A DNA stretch of 64,000 nucleotides from Sphingomonas sp. 37zxx (GTDB lineage: Bacteria > Pseudomonadota > Alphaproteobacteria > Sphingomonadales > Sphingomonadaceae), in the NCBI RefSeq assembly GCF_000786205.1, contig NZ_JROH01000004.1, forward strand, positions 124,001-188,000, given 5' to 3'. Shown here in pieces: positions 45,338-54,778 of this stretch (the stretch's first letter is position 1; the number at the start of each line of letters is the position of its first letter). The notes under the pieces are model-generated. The model searched no databases. It saw only the letters and a program-made list of their open reading frames with translations, and was not told the DNA's origin. Both the position numbers and the translations under genes were made by a program.

Positions 45338-46465
45338 ATGCCCCTGTATCTCGACGATCAGCAGACGATGCTGCGCGACACCGCGCGTGATTTCATCGCC
45401 GAACACGCGCCGCCTTCGCACCTGCGCGCACTGCGCGACGCAAACGACGCGACCGGCTTCAGCCGCGACCTGTGGAAGCAGTTCGCCGATATGGGCTTCA
45501 CCGGCATCCTGATCCCGGAGGCGCAAAGCGGCATGGGGCTTGGTCATGTCGAGGCGGGGGTGGTGCTCGAGGAAATCGGCCGCAACCTGTCGCCCTCGCC
45601 CTTCCTGACCACGGCGGTCGCGGCGGTGGAGGCACTGCGCGGCACCGCGCATGCCGATCGCTATTATCCCGGCATCCTGGCGGGCGACACGATCGCCGCG
45701 CTGGCGATCGACGAGCGCGCGAAATTCGGCGACGGCATTTCGCTCACCGCGCAGCGATCGGGCAATGGTTTCCGGCTTTCGGGCACCAAGCAATTCGTCG
45801 CGCACGCGCATGTCGCCGACCTGATCCTGGTCGCCGCGCGCACCTCGGGAGCCGAGTCCGACCAGGACGGCGTGACGCTGTTCGCGGTCGATCCCAAAAC
45901 CGCCGCACCCGACATCCGGCCCGAACGCCTTGCCGATTCGAGCCTGGCGTCGCGGATCACCTTCGCCGATCTGCAACTCGATGCCGATTCGGTCGTCGGC
46001 GAGGTGGACAATGGCCGCGAAGTGCTGAACCGTCTGCTGGCGGCAGGGCGCAGCGGCGCTTCGGCCGAGCTGCTGGGTGTCGGCGGCGGTGCGATGGACC
46101 TGACCGTCGCGTACCTCAAGGAACGCAAGCAGTTCGGCCAGACAATCGGCAGCTTCCAGGCGCTCCAGCACCGCGCCGCACACCTATATGCCGAAATGGA
46201 AGTCGCGCGTGCTGCGGTGCTCAAGGCGCAGCAATTGCTCGATGCGGGCAGCCCAAATGCGAGCGAGGCCGTCGCGGTCGCCAAGGCGATGACCGGCCTT
46301 GCCACCACCCTTAGCGTACAGGAAAGCATCCAGATGCACGGCGGCATCGGTATGACCGACGAATATGATGTCGGTTTCTATATGAAGCGCGCGCGCGTGC
46401 TCGCCGAAATGTTCGGCGACGCGAATTATCACGCCGACGCGCTGGCGCGCGAAAACGGCTATTGA
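45338..46465 (+). CDS. Acyl-CoA dehydrogenase family protein (2)
   Basis: A 375-residue acyl-CoA dehydrogenase-like protein. The N-terminal domain MPLYLDDQQTMLRDTARDF and GFTGILIPEAQSGMGLGHVE and the C-terminal QMHGGIGMTDEYDVGFYMKRA are typical. It lacks the Q/T-GxxEPxxGSD motif seen in its upstream neighbour; it could be the partner subunit of a heteromeric enzyme. GAAGAAAAGAGAAGA precedes the ATG as a purine-rich Shine-Dalgarno. Confidence 0.9.
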   Translation: MPLYLDDQQTMLRDTARDFIAEHAPPSHLRALRDANDATGFSRDLWKQFADMGFTGILIPEAQSGMGLGHVEAGVVLEEIGRNLSPSPFLTTAVAAVEALRGTAHADRYYPGILAGDTIAALAIDERAKFGDGISLTAQRSGNGFRLSGTKQFVAHAHVADLILVAARTSGAESDQDGVTLFAVDPKTAAPDIRPERLADSSLASRITFADLQLDADSVVGEVDNGREVLNRLLAAGRSGASAELLGVGGGAMDLTVAYLKERKQFGQTIGSFQALQHRAAHLYAEMEVARAAVLKAQQLLDAGSPNASEAVAVAKAMTGLATTLSVQESIQMHGGIGMTDEYDVGFYMKRARVLAEMFGDANYHADALARENGY

Positions 46466-46476
46466 GCGCGCACCGC

Positions 46477-47367
46477 ATGACCGAACCCCATGAACGCGCC
46501 ACCACCCCGCAAGCATTGGTCGCACAACTGATCGACCTGCTTGATGTCGAGGAAATCGACACCGACCTGTATCGCGGTGCTCGCCAGCCCGGCGGCACCG
46601 GGCGGGTGTTTGGCGGGCAGGTGATCGGCCAGGCGCTGCAGGCGGCGCAGCGATCGGTCGACTCGCCCAAGGTCGCGCACTCGCTCCACGCCTATTTCAT
46701 GCGTCCGGGCAGCGAGGATCATCCGATAATCTACCGCGTCGTGCGTGATTTCGACGGGCGCAGCTTCGCCAATCGCCGGATCATCGCGATTCAGCGCGGC
46801 GCGCCGATTCTCAACATGATCGCGTCGTTCCATGTGCCCGAGGAAGGGTTGCACCATCAGGACGCGATGCCCGACGTTCCCGATCCCGACACGCTGCGAT
46901 CGGACAGTGATCTGCGCGAGGAAATCCGCGATCAGGTGCCCGAAAGGCTCCGTAGCTTCTTCCTGCGCGCCCGCCCGATCGAAATCCGCCCGACCAACCC
47001 GCGCAACTGGTTCGCGCCCGAACCCTCGACACCGCAGCAGCATAGCTGGTTCCGCGTGGCCGCGCCGCTGCCCGACGATCCAGCGCTCCACCGCGCGATG
47101 CTGGCTTATGCCAGCGACATGAGCCTGCTCGGCACCTGCATGCTGCCACACGGCGTAAGCTGGATGTCGGGCCGCGTCCAGACCGCCAGCCTCGATCATG
47201 CGGTGTGGCTGCACGAGCCGTTCCGCTTCGACGATTGGCTGCTCTACACCACCGACAGCCCCTGGGCCGGGCATGCGCGCGGCTTCAATCGCGGACGCAT
47301 CTTCACCCGCGACGGACGGCTGGTGGCGAGCTGCACGCAGGAGGGGCTGATCCGGGTGAAGGACTAA
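46477..47367 (+). CDS. tesB: Acyl-CoA thioesterase II
   Basis: Hydrolyses acyl-CoA to free acid and CoA. The double hot-dog fold signatures are FGGQVIGQALQAA, HSLHAYFMRPG and, in the second half, LPHGVSWMSGRVQTASLDHAVW with WLLYTTDSPWAGHARGF. At 296 residues it is the normal TesB size. ATG 46477 is chosen over the overlapping TTG 46462. The stop overlaps the converging secreted-protein gene by four bases. It closes the amidase/acyl-CoA dehydrogenase group. Confidence 0.93.
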   Translation: MTEPHERATTPQALVAQLIDLLDVEEIDTDLYRGARQPGGTGRVFGGQVIGQALQAAQRSVDSPKVAHSLHAYFMRPGSEDHPIIYRVVRDFDGRSFANRRIIAIQRGAPILNMIASFHVPEEGLHHQDAMPDVPDPDTLRSDSDLREEIRDQVPERLRSFFLRARPIEIRPTNPRNWFAPEPSTPQQHSWFRVAAPLPDDPALHRAMLAYASDMSLLGTCMLPHGVSWMSGRVQTASLDHAVWLHEPFRFDDWLLYTTDSPWAGHARGFNRGRIFTRDGRLVASCTQEGLIRVKD

Positions 47368-48089
47368 TCCTTCGGGCGCACGACCATGTTGTAAGGTATA
47401 TACAGGAACACGTCGGTCAGCCCCGCCCGCGCCCATTCGACCGGACGATCGAGACCCTTGAGTTCGACGCCATATTCCGGCCCCATCCGCCCCGCGACCG
47501 CTTTTGCGTCGGCTGCGAGAATATCGAGTATCTCGCTTCGGAACCTATCTGGCCCGACGATCGACAATGTCAGATCATCGCTCCCTCCCCGGATTTCGGC
47601 GCGACCGACTGCGGGAACCGCCTTGACGAACCGCCCAATCCGATCACGGGCGGCAGCCCCGTCTACGCCGTCGCCAAGCTTCACCTTGACGAGGAACGTC
47701 GTGCGATCGGTGTCGGGGCGGCTGTCGTTCAACAAACTCAGATCGCGATAATTGGCGATCGTCAGCGCTTCCACCACTTCGTCGCCGGTCGCCAGTTGCA
47801 CCGCGAATTTCGGCGCGATCTCGATGGCGCTCTTTACCATCGCCAATATCTCGCTGCGGCGCTTTTCGGCATCGCGGGTGTCGCCTGCGATAGTGACCTC
47901 CAGAATCGCGAAATCAGCGGCCCGGCGCAGCCCGACCACAGGACGACTCTCGTCAAAGCCATCGGTGTCACGCCGCGATCCGGTAACTACCACCTCAGCC
48001 TCGCTGAAATCCTGTGCCTGGGCGACAACAGGCACCCCTAGCGCCGCAAAGATCAGCGCAATCGGAACCCACAAAAACAGCTTTCGCAT
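47364..48089 (-). CDS. Secreted protein of unknown function
   Basis: A signal peptide (MRKLFLWVPIALIFAALGVP then VVAQAQ) precedes about 215 residues with alternating strands and helices. Segments such as ADFAILEVTIAGDTRDAEKRRSEIL and VGRAEIRGGSDDLTLSIVGPDRF suggest a two-repeat alpha/beta periplasmic fold, perhaps distantly SIMPL/DUF541-like, but I do not claim this. It converges with tesB, sharing four bases at their stops. Confidence 0.7.
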   Translation of the reverse strand: MRKLFLWVPIALIFAALGVPVVAQAQDFSEAEVVVTGSRRDTDGFDESRPVVGLRRAADFAILEVTIAGDTRDAEKRRSEILAMVKSAIEIAPKFAVQLATGDEVVEALTIANYRDLSLLNDSRPDTDRTTFLVKVKLGDGVDGAAARDRIGRFVKAVPAVGRAEIRGGSDDLTLSIVGPDRFRSEILDILAADAKAVAGRMGPEYGVELKGLDRPVEWARAGLTDVFLYIPYNMVVRPKD

Positions 48090-48150
48090 CGCATCCCCCC
48101 TTTTTGACCTTATCTTTTCGTATAGATCAGCAGCGACAGGACCGAGTCAA

Positions 48151-48948
48151 TCAGAACGCCGTCTTCCCGAACATCTGCCGCGTCACCGGGTGGCTGGACG
48201 ACAGCCCGCCATCGACTGCCCATGCCTGGCCGTTGACATAGCTGGCATCGTCGCTGGCGAGGAACAGCGCTACGCGGGCGATTTCGTCCGGCACGCCCGC
48301 GCGGCGCAGCGGGTTTAGCTGGCCCAGCCTGTCCTCCTTGCCGACCTCGCGGGCATAATCGAACGCGCGCTGGGTCATGCCCGTTTCGATCAAGCCGGGG
48401 CAGATCGCATTGACCCGGACGTTCGACGTGGCAAGTTGCTGCGCCGCGGTCTGGACCAGGTTGATGACGCCCGCCTTGCTCGCCGAATAGGCCGGACCGC
48501 CCGCGCCCGATCGCAGCCCGGCGACACTGGCGGTACACAGGATCGCACCGCCGCCGCGCTCCGCGATACGAGGGGCGGCGTGCTTGATGCCCAGAAACGG
48601 ACCGATCAGGTTGACGCGCAGCACTTCGGTCCACAGTTCGACCGAGGAATCGAAGATGCCGTCCGCGCCCCCTGAAATCCCTGCATTGGCATAGAAAATG
48701 TCGAGCCCGCCGAAACGGTCGCACGCAGCGGCAACCAGCCGGGCGACATCGGCTTCGTCACCCGCATCAATGCGCAGCGCGATGGCGGTGTCGAGGCCGG
48801 CGACGGTTTCATCCACCGCGTCGCTCAGATCAGCGGCGATCACCCGCCCACCCTCCGCCGCAAAGGCGCGGGCGGTGGCGCGGCCGATCCCCGACCCCGC
48901 CCCGGTGACGATGATCGACTTGCCCTCGAACCGTGCGCGCATCGTCAT
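48151..48948 (-). CDS. Short-chain dehydrogenase/reductase
   Basis: An NAD(P)-dependent oxidoreductase of 265 residues with the Rossmann motif [19 protein letters not shown] and the catalytic YSASK with upstream serine (TASVAGLRS). The C-terminal ending [18 protein letters not shown] is standard. It is translationally coupled to the phosphotransferase (ATGA overlap). The substrate is unknown; the operon context suggests a hydroxyacyl-CoA or alcohol. Confidence 0.92.
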   Translation of the reverse strand: MTMRARFEGKSIIVTGAGSGIGRATARAFAAEGGRVIAADLSDAVDETVAGLDTAIALRIDAGDEADVARLVAAACDRFGGLDIFYANAGISGGADGIFDSSVELWTEVLRVNLIGPFLGIKHAAPRIAERGGGAILCTASVAGLRSGAGGPAYSASKAGVINLVQTAAQQLATSNVRVNAICPGLIETGMTQRAFDYAREVGKEDRLGQLNPLRRAGVPDEIARVALFLASDDASYVNGQAWAVDGGLSSSHPVTRQMFGKTAF

Positions 48949-49979
48949 GCTCCTGCTTTCAGCGCAAAGCCCCATGCCGCCTCGGCCAGCGCAGGGACCC
49001 GCGCGGCGGTTGCCTCGGCGGCGGCGTTCGATGCGTTGCCGTCGAGCCAGCGCTTCTTGATCCCCTGGACGATGCCCATCAGCCGGAACAGATTATAGGC
49101 AAAATACCAGTTGAGGTCGGGCACGTCATCGCGCCCCGTCCGCGCGCAGTAACGCTGGGTCACGTCCTCCAGCGTCGGGATGCCGGTGCCGCCGCCGGTC
49201 TGCCCCATCACCCCCGAACGCCCCTCTGGCTCAGTCACCCAGTTCATCGCGAAATAGGCGAAGTCGGCAAGCGGATCGCCCAAGGTCGACAGCTCCCAAT
49301 CAAGCACCGCCAGGATGCGCGGCGCGTCGGGCGCGAAGATCATGTTGTCGATGCGATAATCGCCATGCACGATCGCGGTGCGAGTCTGCGGCGGCACCGT
49401 GCGCGCGAGATAGTCGATCAGCGCTTCGGCGGCGGGGATGTCGTCGGTTTGCGCGGCGCGATATTGCCGGGTCCATCGCGCCACCTGGCGCTCGAAATAA
49501 TTGCCGGGCTTGCCGAAATCGCTGAGGCCCGCCGCCGCGTAGTCAATCGCGTGCAGATCGGCGAGGGTATCGACCATCGCCTCATAATGCGCGCGGCGAT
49601 CGGCGGGGGGCATGTCGGGCAGCGTCCCGTCCCACAAGGTCCGCCCCTCAACCATCTCCATCAGATAGAACATCGACCCGATCACCGCCGGGTCGTCGCA
49701 CAGCCCGAAACAGGGCCGCGCGACGGGAAAGCCGGTCGGATGCAGTGCGGCGATCAGCCGATATTCGCGGTCGACCGCATGCGCCGATGGCAGCAGCGCG
49801 CCGAAGGGCTGGCGGCGCAGCACATAGCTGCCCCCTGGCGTCTCGACGCGATAAGTTGGGTTAGATTGGCCGCCGGCGAATTTGCTCAACGCCACCGGCC
49901 CGGCAAAACCGGGGCGTTGCGCGCGCATCCACCGCTCGAGCGCGGCGGTGTCGATCGAGTCTTCGCCCGGCGCACTCAT
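48945..49979 (-). CDS. APH-type phosphotransferase (ACAD10/11-like kinase)
   Basis: A 344-residue aminoglycoside-phosphotransferase-fold kinase. The Brenner-type motif [12 protein letters not shown] and the DFG-like [15 protein letters not shown] are intact. Near acyl-CoA dehydrogenases these enzymes are usually part of ACAD10/11-like pathways for 4-hydroxy acid catabolism, where the kinase phosphorylates the hydroxyl before dehydrogenation; aminoglycoside resistance is unlikely. Both ends overlap neighbours by four bases, so it is part of the adh-aph-sdr operon. Confidence 0.9.
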   Translation of the reverse strand: MSAPGEDSIDTAALERWMRAQRPGFAGPVALSKFAGGQSNPTYRVETPGGSYVLRRQPFGALLPSAHAVDREYRLIAALHPTGFPVARPCFGLCDDPAVIGSMFYLMEMVEGRTLWDGTLPDMPPADRRAHYEAMVDTLADLHAIDYAAAGLSDFGKPGNYFERQVARWTRQYRAAQTDDIPAAEALIDYLARTVPPQTRTAIVHGDYRIDNMIFAPDAPRILAVLDWELSTLGDPLADFAYFAMNWVTEPEGRSGVMGQTGGGTGIPTLEDVTQRYCARTGRDDVPDLNWYFAYNLFRLMGIVQGIKKRWLDGNASNAAAEATAARVPALAEAAWGFALKAGA

Positions 49980-51061
49980 GCGAACATGATCACCGATCGC
50001 GCGGTGTCGCCGGTACGCAGCTTGGCCATCGCATCGTTGACCTGATCGAGCGTGATCCGTTCGGCCACCATCGTGTCCAGGTCGAGCTTGCCGTCGAGAT
50101 ACATCTGCACCAATCGCGGCATGTCGATCGGGAATTGCGTAGATCCCAGCAGCGATCCTTGCAGCTTCTTGCCGGTCAGGAAGGTGTGGCCGGGGATGGT
50201 GACCGACTGGCCGGGTGAGATCATGCCCAGGATCGTCGCGGTGCCGCCGCGCCGCAACAGGTTCCAGGCAAGCTCGGCGGTCGCGGGACGTCCCACCGCC
50301 TCGATCGCATAATGCACCCCGCCATCGGTGAGCTTGAGCACCGCCTTGGCCAGCCCTTCGTCGGACGGATCGAACAGATGCGTTGCGCCCATCTTGCGCG
50401 CCAATTCGCGCTTATGCGGCACCGGATCGATCGCCAGGATCATGCCCGCGCCGGCGATTTTGGCGGCGTTGATCGCCGACAGCCCAATCCCGCCCGCACC
50501 GATCACCGCCACGCTTTCGCCGGGCTTCACCTTGCTGTCATTGAAGATCGCCCCCGCGCCGGTGATGACCGCGCAGCCAAGCAGCGCCGCGCGATCGAGC
50601 GGCATGTCATGGCTGATCGCGACACAGGCATTTTCATGCACCAGCATCATTTCGGCAAAGGCCGACAGGTTCAGAAACGGCGTCAGCGCCTGTCCGCCAG
50701 CCAGCCGCAGCCGTGGCTCGGCATCAGGCGCGCGACGAGTCGACGGATCGGTACACAAAGAAGGCCGGCCCGAAATGCAGAACTCGCACCTGCCGCAAAA
50801 TGCCGTCAGGAACGTGATGACGTGGTCGCCGGGCTTCACGCTCGCCACGCCATCGCCCACCGCCTCGACCACGCCGGCGGCTTCATGGCCGGGAATGGTC
50901 GGCACCGGATGCGGGAAGCTGCCGTCGATGAAATGCAGGTCCGATCGGCAGACCCCCACCGCGGCGGTGCGGATCAGCACCTCGCGCGGGCCGGGCTTGT
51001 CGACGCGCACTTCCTCGATCACCAGCGGCGTCTTCGCCTCGTGCAGAACGGCTGCTTTCAC
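49976..51061 (-). CDS. Zinc-dependent alcohol dehydrogenase
   Basis: An MDR-superfamily enzyme of 361 residues. The catalytic zinc ligands are in GVCRSDLHF and GHEAAGVVE, and the structural zinc motif FCGRCEFCISGRPSLC carries four cysteines. The NAD motif is GAGGIGLSAINAA. It resembles class III/benzyl-alcohol-type bacterial enzymes. The GTG start at 51061 has AAGGGG nine bases upstream. Confidence 0.92.
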   Translation of the reverse strand: MKAAVLHEAKTPLVIEEVRVDKPGPREVLIRTAAVGVCRSDLHFIDGSFPHPVPTIPGHEAAGVVEAVGDGVASVKPGDHVITFLTAFCGRCEFCISGRPSLCTDPSTRRAPDAEPRLRLAGGQALTPFLNLSAFAEMMLVHENACVAISHDMPLDRAALLGCAVITGAGAIFNDSKVKPGESVAVIGAGGIGLSAINAAKIAGAGMILAIDPVPHKRELARKMGATHLFDPSDEGLAKAVLKLTDGGVHYAIEAVGRPATAELAWNLLRRGGTATILGMISPGQSVTIPGHTFLTGKKLQGSLLGSTQFPIDMPRLVQMYLDGKLDLDTMVAERITLDQVNDAMAKLRTGDTARSVIMFA

Positions 51062-51082
51062 GCTGTCGCACCCCTTTCGTCA

Positions 51083-51100
51083 CCCCGGCGAAGGCCGGGG
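51083..51100. repeat. Short REP hairpin between acyl-CoA dehydrogenase and adh genes
   Basis: CCCCGGC and GCCGGGG form a perfect 7-bp stem around GAAG, in the 51-base gap. The flank TCGTCACCCCGGCGAAGGCC is the common sphingomonad REP consensus. It may limit read-through from the upstream gene into adh. Confidence 0.5.
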
Positions 51101-51112
51101 CGCGGACGATAT

Positions 51113-52351
51113 TCAAACCGCATATTTGCCGAATTCGGCGCGGGCGATGGCGCGATTATGCACTTCGTCCGGCCCATCGGCGAAACGAAGCGTCCGCAGG
51201 CTAGCCCACGCGCCAGCCAGCGGCGTGTCGCCCGAAACGCCAGCGCCACCATAGGCCTGGATCGCATCGTCGAGCAGTTGCAGCGCCATCATCGGCGCCT
51301 GCACCTTGATCATCGCGATTTCGAGCTGTGCCGATTTGTTGCCCGCCTTGTCCATCATGTCGGCGGCCTTCAGGCACAGCAGGCGGGTCATTTCGATGTC
51401 GATGCGGGCGCGCGCGATCCGCTGTTCCCAGACCGACTGGTCGGCGATCCGCTTGCCGAACGCGGTGCGGCTCAGCAGCCGCTTCGCCATCAGTTCGATC
51501 CCCATCTCCGCCGTGCCGATCGTGCGCATGCAATGATGGATGCGCCCCGGCCCAAGCCGGCCTTGCGCGATCTCGAATCCCCGCCCTTCGCCCAGCAACA
51601 GATTGGTGACCGGAACCCGGACATTTTCGAGCACTACTTCGCCATGACCGTGCGGCGCGTGATCATACCCATATACCGAAAGCATCCGCTCGATCTTCAC
51701 GCCGGGCGTGTCGAGCGGCACCAGGATCATGCTTTGCTGCGCGTGGCGTTTGCCCTCCGGATCGGTCTTGCCCATCACGATCGCGACCTTGCAGCGCGGA
51801 TCGCCGGTGCCCGACGACCACCATTTGCGCCCGTTGATGACATAATCACCGCCATCACGAACCATCGAGGTTTCGATATTGGTCGCATCCGACGAGGCAA
51901 CCGCCGGCTCGGTCATAAGAAACGCCGATCGGATTGCGCCATCCATCAATGGCTTGAGCCAGCGCTCCTTCTGCTCGCGCGTGCCATAGCGATGGAACAC
52001 CTCCATATTGCCGGTGTCGGGGGCCGAGCAGTTGAAAATCTCGCCCGCCCAATGGATTCGCCCCATCTCCTCGGCACACAGTGCATATTCCAGATTGGTT
52101 AGCTGCGCACCCTCGAACGCGAAGCTGTCATCGACATGAGTCTGGCCCGAATGCGGCGGCATGAACAGATTCCACAGCCCCGTCTCCTTCGCGCGCGGTT
52201 TAAGCGACTCGATCACCTTCGACGGTGCCCAGCGGTCGCCGCTATGCACATCGGCATGATATTCGTCATCGCGCGGGACGATATGCTGGGTGATGAACGC
52301 CCTCACCCGATCGCGGAAATGCGTTTCGCGGTCGTTCAGCGTGAAATCCAT
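51113..52351 (-). CDS. Acyl-CoA dehydrogenase family protein (3), ACAD10/11-like
   Basis: A 412-residue acyl-CoA dehydrogenase. It has [18 protein letters not shown] as the FAD/substrate motif and [27 protein letters not shown] as the C-terminal signature (only landmarks cited). This form is the one that often sits with APH-type kinases, supporting an ACAD10/11-type pathway. It heads the minus-strand operon with adh, aph and sdr, and is divergent from the twin-TetR regulator gene. Confidence 0.92.
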   Translation of the reverse strand: MDFTLNDRETHFRDRVRAFITQHIVPRDDEYHADVHSGDRWAPSKVIESLKPRAKETGLWNLFMPPHSGQTHVDDSFAFEGAQLTNLEYALCAEEMGRIHWAGEIFNCSAPDTGNMEVFHRYGTREQKERWLKPLMDGAIRSAFLMTEPAVASSDATNIETSMVRDGGDYVINGRKWWSSGTGDPRCKVAIVMGKTDPEGKRHAQQSMILVPLDTPGVKIERMLSVYGYDHAPHGHGEVVLENVRVPVTNLLLGEGRGFEIAQGRLGPGRIHHCMRTIGTAEMGIELMAKRLLSRTAFGKRIADQSVWEQRIARARIDIEMTRLLCLKAADMMDKAGNKSAQLEIAMIKVQAPMMALQLLDDAIQAYGGAGVSGDTPLAGAWASLRTLRFADGPDEVHNRAIARAEFGKYAV

Positions 52352-52383
52352 GGATCATCCTCTCGCGCGCTTCTGTTTCTTTC

Positions 52384-52400
52384 CGGGTAGACCATACCCG
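52384..52400. promoter_or_regulatory. Candidate operator palindrome in the divergent acyl-CoA dehydrogenase / TetR region
   Basis: CGGGTA-GACCA-TACCCG is a perfect 6-bp inverted repeat with a 5-base centre. On the minus strand it overlaps a possible -10 region (TTTACC, 17 bases, TACCCG) for the acyl-CoA dehydrogenase operon. TetR-type regulators commonly bind such sites in divergent promoters, so regulation by the adjacent gene is a reasonable inference. Confidence 0.45.
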
Positions 52401-52473
52401 ATCTTCGGTAAAGCACCTGCCGCCAGGTTTTGCCGTTACGGTGGCCTTGTATGGCCGCCATGAAAAAAACACT

Positions 52474-52486
52474 GTTTCTTCGAAAC
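52474..52486. promoter_or_regulatory. Second inverted repeat near the TetR start
   Basis: GTTTC-TTC-GAAAC lies about 20 bases before the TetR ATG. TGTTTCTT occurs again at about 52374, making a pair of similar half-sites across the divergent region. Possible autoregulatory operator. Confidence 0.35.
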
Positions 52487-52506
52487 GAACCCGCTACTCT
52501 AAATTG

Positions 52507-53751
52507 ATGCACGCCCCGCAAAACGTTCGCCCACCGGCGGAAACAGGTACCAAACGCTTTCAGGCCAAACGCGACGCGATCCTCGCGGCGGCGGCCGAAG
52601 CCATTAACGAACAATCGGCCAAGGGCATGACCTTTGCCGATGTCGCGCGCCGCGTCGGCCTCAACACCACCAGCGTGACCTATTATTTCAAGCGGAAAGA
52701 GGATCTTGCCGCCGCCTGCTTCGATCAGACGCTCACCACCTTGCTGGCGATGCTCGACGAAGCGCTGCAACTGCCAACCCCCGAACAGCGGGTCGAACGC
52801 TTTCTGGCGATAAACATGGAGCGACTCACCCGCATCCGCACCGGCGAGGAAACCGACTTTGCGATTCTCTCGGATCTTCGCGCGATGGAGGAGCCGCTAA
52901 AGGCGCAATTGCTCGCCGGCTGGCGCGAAGTGTTCCGCAAGACCCGCAGCCTGTTCGGCACGCCGCAATCGCGCGCGCACACCGATCTCAACGGCGCCCG
53001 CGCGCATGTGCTGCTCGAAAACAGTTTCTGGCTGAACGTCTGGCTGGAACGCTATGGCATCGATCAATATCCGCGAGTCGAGGCGCGGGTGATGGAAGTC
53101 TTCCGCCACGGCATCGCCGGCCCCGGCCAGCGCTGGTCCCCCGCCCCGCTCGACCTGACGCATGGCCAATCGACCTCGAGCCGCGAAAGCTTCCTGCTCG
53201 CCGCCACTCGCCTGATCAACGAACTCGGCTATCGCGGGGCTTCGGTCCAGCGGATCGCGTCCGAACTGAACGTGACCAAGGGCAGCTTCTACCACCATCT
53301 CGATGCCAAGGATGACCTGGTCATCGAATGCTATAAACGCAGTTTCGGCACGATCACCGATGCCCAGCGCGAGGCAGACGATCAGGGCGGCAGCCATTGG
53401 CAGCGATTGTCATCGACGCTGGCGACCTTGCTCGACATCCAATTTTCCGAACGCGGCCCGCTGCTTCGCACCACCGCATTGTCGGGCCTGCCGGTCGAGG
53501 TACGTCAGACGATGATCGACCGATCGAACCGAATCGCCCGCCGCTTCGCCGGCACGATGAGTGACGGCATCGCCGAAGGCTCGATCCGCGCGATCGATCC
53601 CCTGGTTGCCAGCCAGATCCTGATGGCGCTGCAAAACGCCGCGTTCGACATGCGCAAATGGGCCAGCACCATGCCCAGCGACCGCGCAGTGGCGTTTTAT
53701 GCCTCGACGCTGTCGTTCGGATTGTTCGACGACCGGGCGCTGGCGGGATAG
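52507..53751 (+). CDS. Twin-TetR transcriptional regulator (two TetR domains in one chain)
   Basis: A 414-residue protein made of two full TetR/AcrR units. The first helix-turn-helix (MTFADVARRVGLNTTSVTYYF, about residues 41-61) starts a domain of ~200 residues; a second DNA-binding region begins at about residue 223 (GASVQRIASELNVTKGSFYHHL). Since ordinary TetR proteins are ~200 residues and act as homodimers, this chain may work as a covalent pseudo-dimer or a tetrameric complex. It faces the acyl-CoA dehydrogenase operon and is probably its regulator, sensing an acyl-CoA or its acid. Confidence 0.88.
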   Translation: MHAPQNVRPPAETGTKRFQAKRDAILAAAAEAINEQSAKGMTFADVARRVGLNTTSVTYYFKRKEDLAAACFDQTLTTLLAMLDEALQLPTPEQRVERFLAINMERLTRIRTGEETDFAILSDLRAMEEPLKAQLLAGWREVFRKTRSLFGTPQSRAHTDLNGARAHVLLENSFWLNVWLERYGIDQYPRVEARVMEVFRHGIAGPGQRWSPAPLDLTHGQSTSSRESFLLAATRLINELGYRGASVQRIASELNVTKGSFYHHLDAKDDLVIECYKRSFGTITDAQREADDQGGSHWQRLSSTLATLLDIQFSERGPLLRTTALSGLPVEVRQTMIDRSNRIARRFAGTMSDGIAEGSIRAIDPLVASQILMALQNAAFDMRKWASTMPSDRAVAFYASTLSFGLFDDRALAG

Positions 53752-53765
53752 TGACGCAGTGCCAT

Positions 53766-53838
53766 CGTCATTCCCGCGAAGGCGGGAAGCCATAATCCAG
53801 AGCAGAAGGTACGGCTTCCCGCCTTCGCGGGAATGACG
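53766..53838. repeat. Long perfect inverted repeat (REP pair)
   Basis: Arms 53766-53791 and 53813-53838 are 26 bp each and perfectly complementary around a 21-base loop. The arm contains CGTCATTCCCGCGAAGGCGGG, a REP consensus frequent in sphingomonads. It lies in the convergent gap between the TetR and DUF1465 genes and could terminate both. Confidence 0.85.
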
Positions 53839-53875
53839 TGCAAGTTTCGGCCGGGGTAAAAACCCCGCGTTCCCC

Positions 53876-54334
53876 TCAAAACGCCCCGGCCAGCCGATCC
53901 ATCATCGACCGCGCCGGGCTGGGCGCAAATAGCGGCCTTGCCTGTGCCTCGTCGAGCAGGCCCGCCCGCCGATGCAGGTCGATGCTCGCGCGCACCAATG
54001 TCGCAGCGCCCTCGGGCATGGCCGCGATCGCTGCAGGGTCGCTTGCGGGCGCGCCGCCCAGTCGTCGCGATCGATCGAGCGCGTCGCGCAGGGTGAGTTC
54101 GCCCGCCGCCACCGCGCGCTGCGTCAACAACCACGCGATGATGTGCATCAGGCGAGTCGTGATCTTGAGCGATTCGCAGGAAAACGACACGCGGGTTAGC
54201 GGGTCGAGTCCTTCGCGGTCCTGCCGCCCGCCTTCATCGAAATAGTCGCGCGCCTCGTCGGCCAGCACCATGGCCTCGACATACAGCGAATCGATCAGCC
54301 GCCGTTCGATGCGCGCCGCGTTGTTTTGGTTCAT
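53876..54334 (-). CDS. DUF1465 family protein
   Basis: A 152-residue helical cytoplasmic protein. The N-terminal RRLIDSLYVEAMVLADEARDYFDEGG and the following SCESLKITTRLMHIIAWLL match DUF1465, an alphaproteobacterial family of unknown function. I chose ATG 54334 (MNQNNAARIE) as the start; a longer ORF exists upstream but is not family-like. It lies 92 bases downstream of the YdcH-type gene on the same strand. Confidence 0.82.
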   Translation of the reverse strand: MNQNNAARIERRLIDSLYVEAMVLADEARDYFDEGGRQDREGLDPLTRVSFSCESLKITTRLMHIIAWLLTQRAVAAGELTLRDALDRSRRLGGAPASDPAAIAAMPEGAATLVRASIDLHRRAGLLDEAQARPLFAPSPARSMMDRLAGAF

Positions 54335-54426
54335 GCTATTTTGCTGCCACAGCGCAGCGTCGCCCGAAACCGACAAAAAACGGCCTGTTTGCGCCTGTCC
54401 CAAAACGGCGCGGACCGGGGTGGCGT

Positions 54427-54624
54427 TCACGCGATGATGTCTGGGATCATCTCATCCTCGACCAGCGCGATTTCATCGCGCAGCCGCAGCTTGCGTTTCT
54501 TCAGCCGCGCAATCTGCAGCTGGTCGGTCGATCCGGTGCCCATCATCGCCGCGATCGCCGCGTCCAGATCGCGATGCTCGACGCGCAGCGCTTCCAGGCG
54601 GCGCAGCAGTTCAGCCTCGTCCAT
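54427..54624 (-). CDS. YdcH (DUF465) family small protein (1)
   Basis: A 65-residue helical hairpin: a Glu-rich first helix (MDEAELLRRLEALRVEHRDLD), a loop, and a Lys/Arg-rich second helix (LQIARLKKRKLRLRDEI). That is the YdcH/DUF465 pattern, a conserved proteobacterial family without clear function. The ATG is at 54624. Confidence 0.85.
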   Translation of the reverse strand: MDEAELLRRLEALRVEHRDLDAAIAAMMGTGSTDQLQIARLKKRKLRLRDEIALVEDEMIPDIIA

Positions 54625-54778
54625 CACTAATCCTTCGCGCCCCGGTGCCGACGGCGGCCATTCGAATTGGGCCGTGATTTCGGCACGGCACGTCGATCGC
54701 ATCGTTTTTGCAAGGCGACAAGCGCCGCGATCGGTGTTTTACTCAGCATCCCCCTAACAACCACCGGAGAACGCAGCC

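Noticed and set aside
48945-49979. APH-fold gene as an aminoglycoside resistance gene
   Set aside because: It is translationally coupled to acyl-CoA-type metabolic genes and resembles ACAD10/11-associated kinases.
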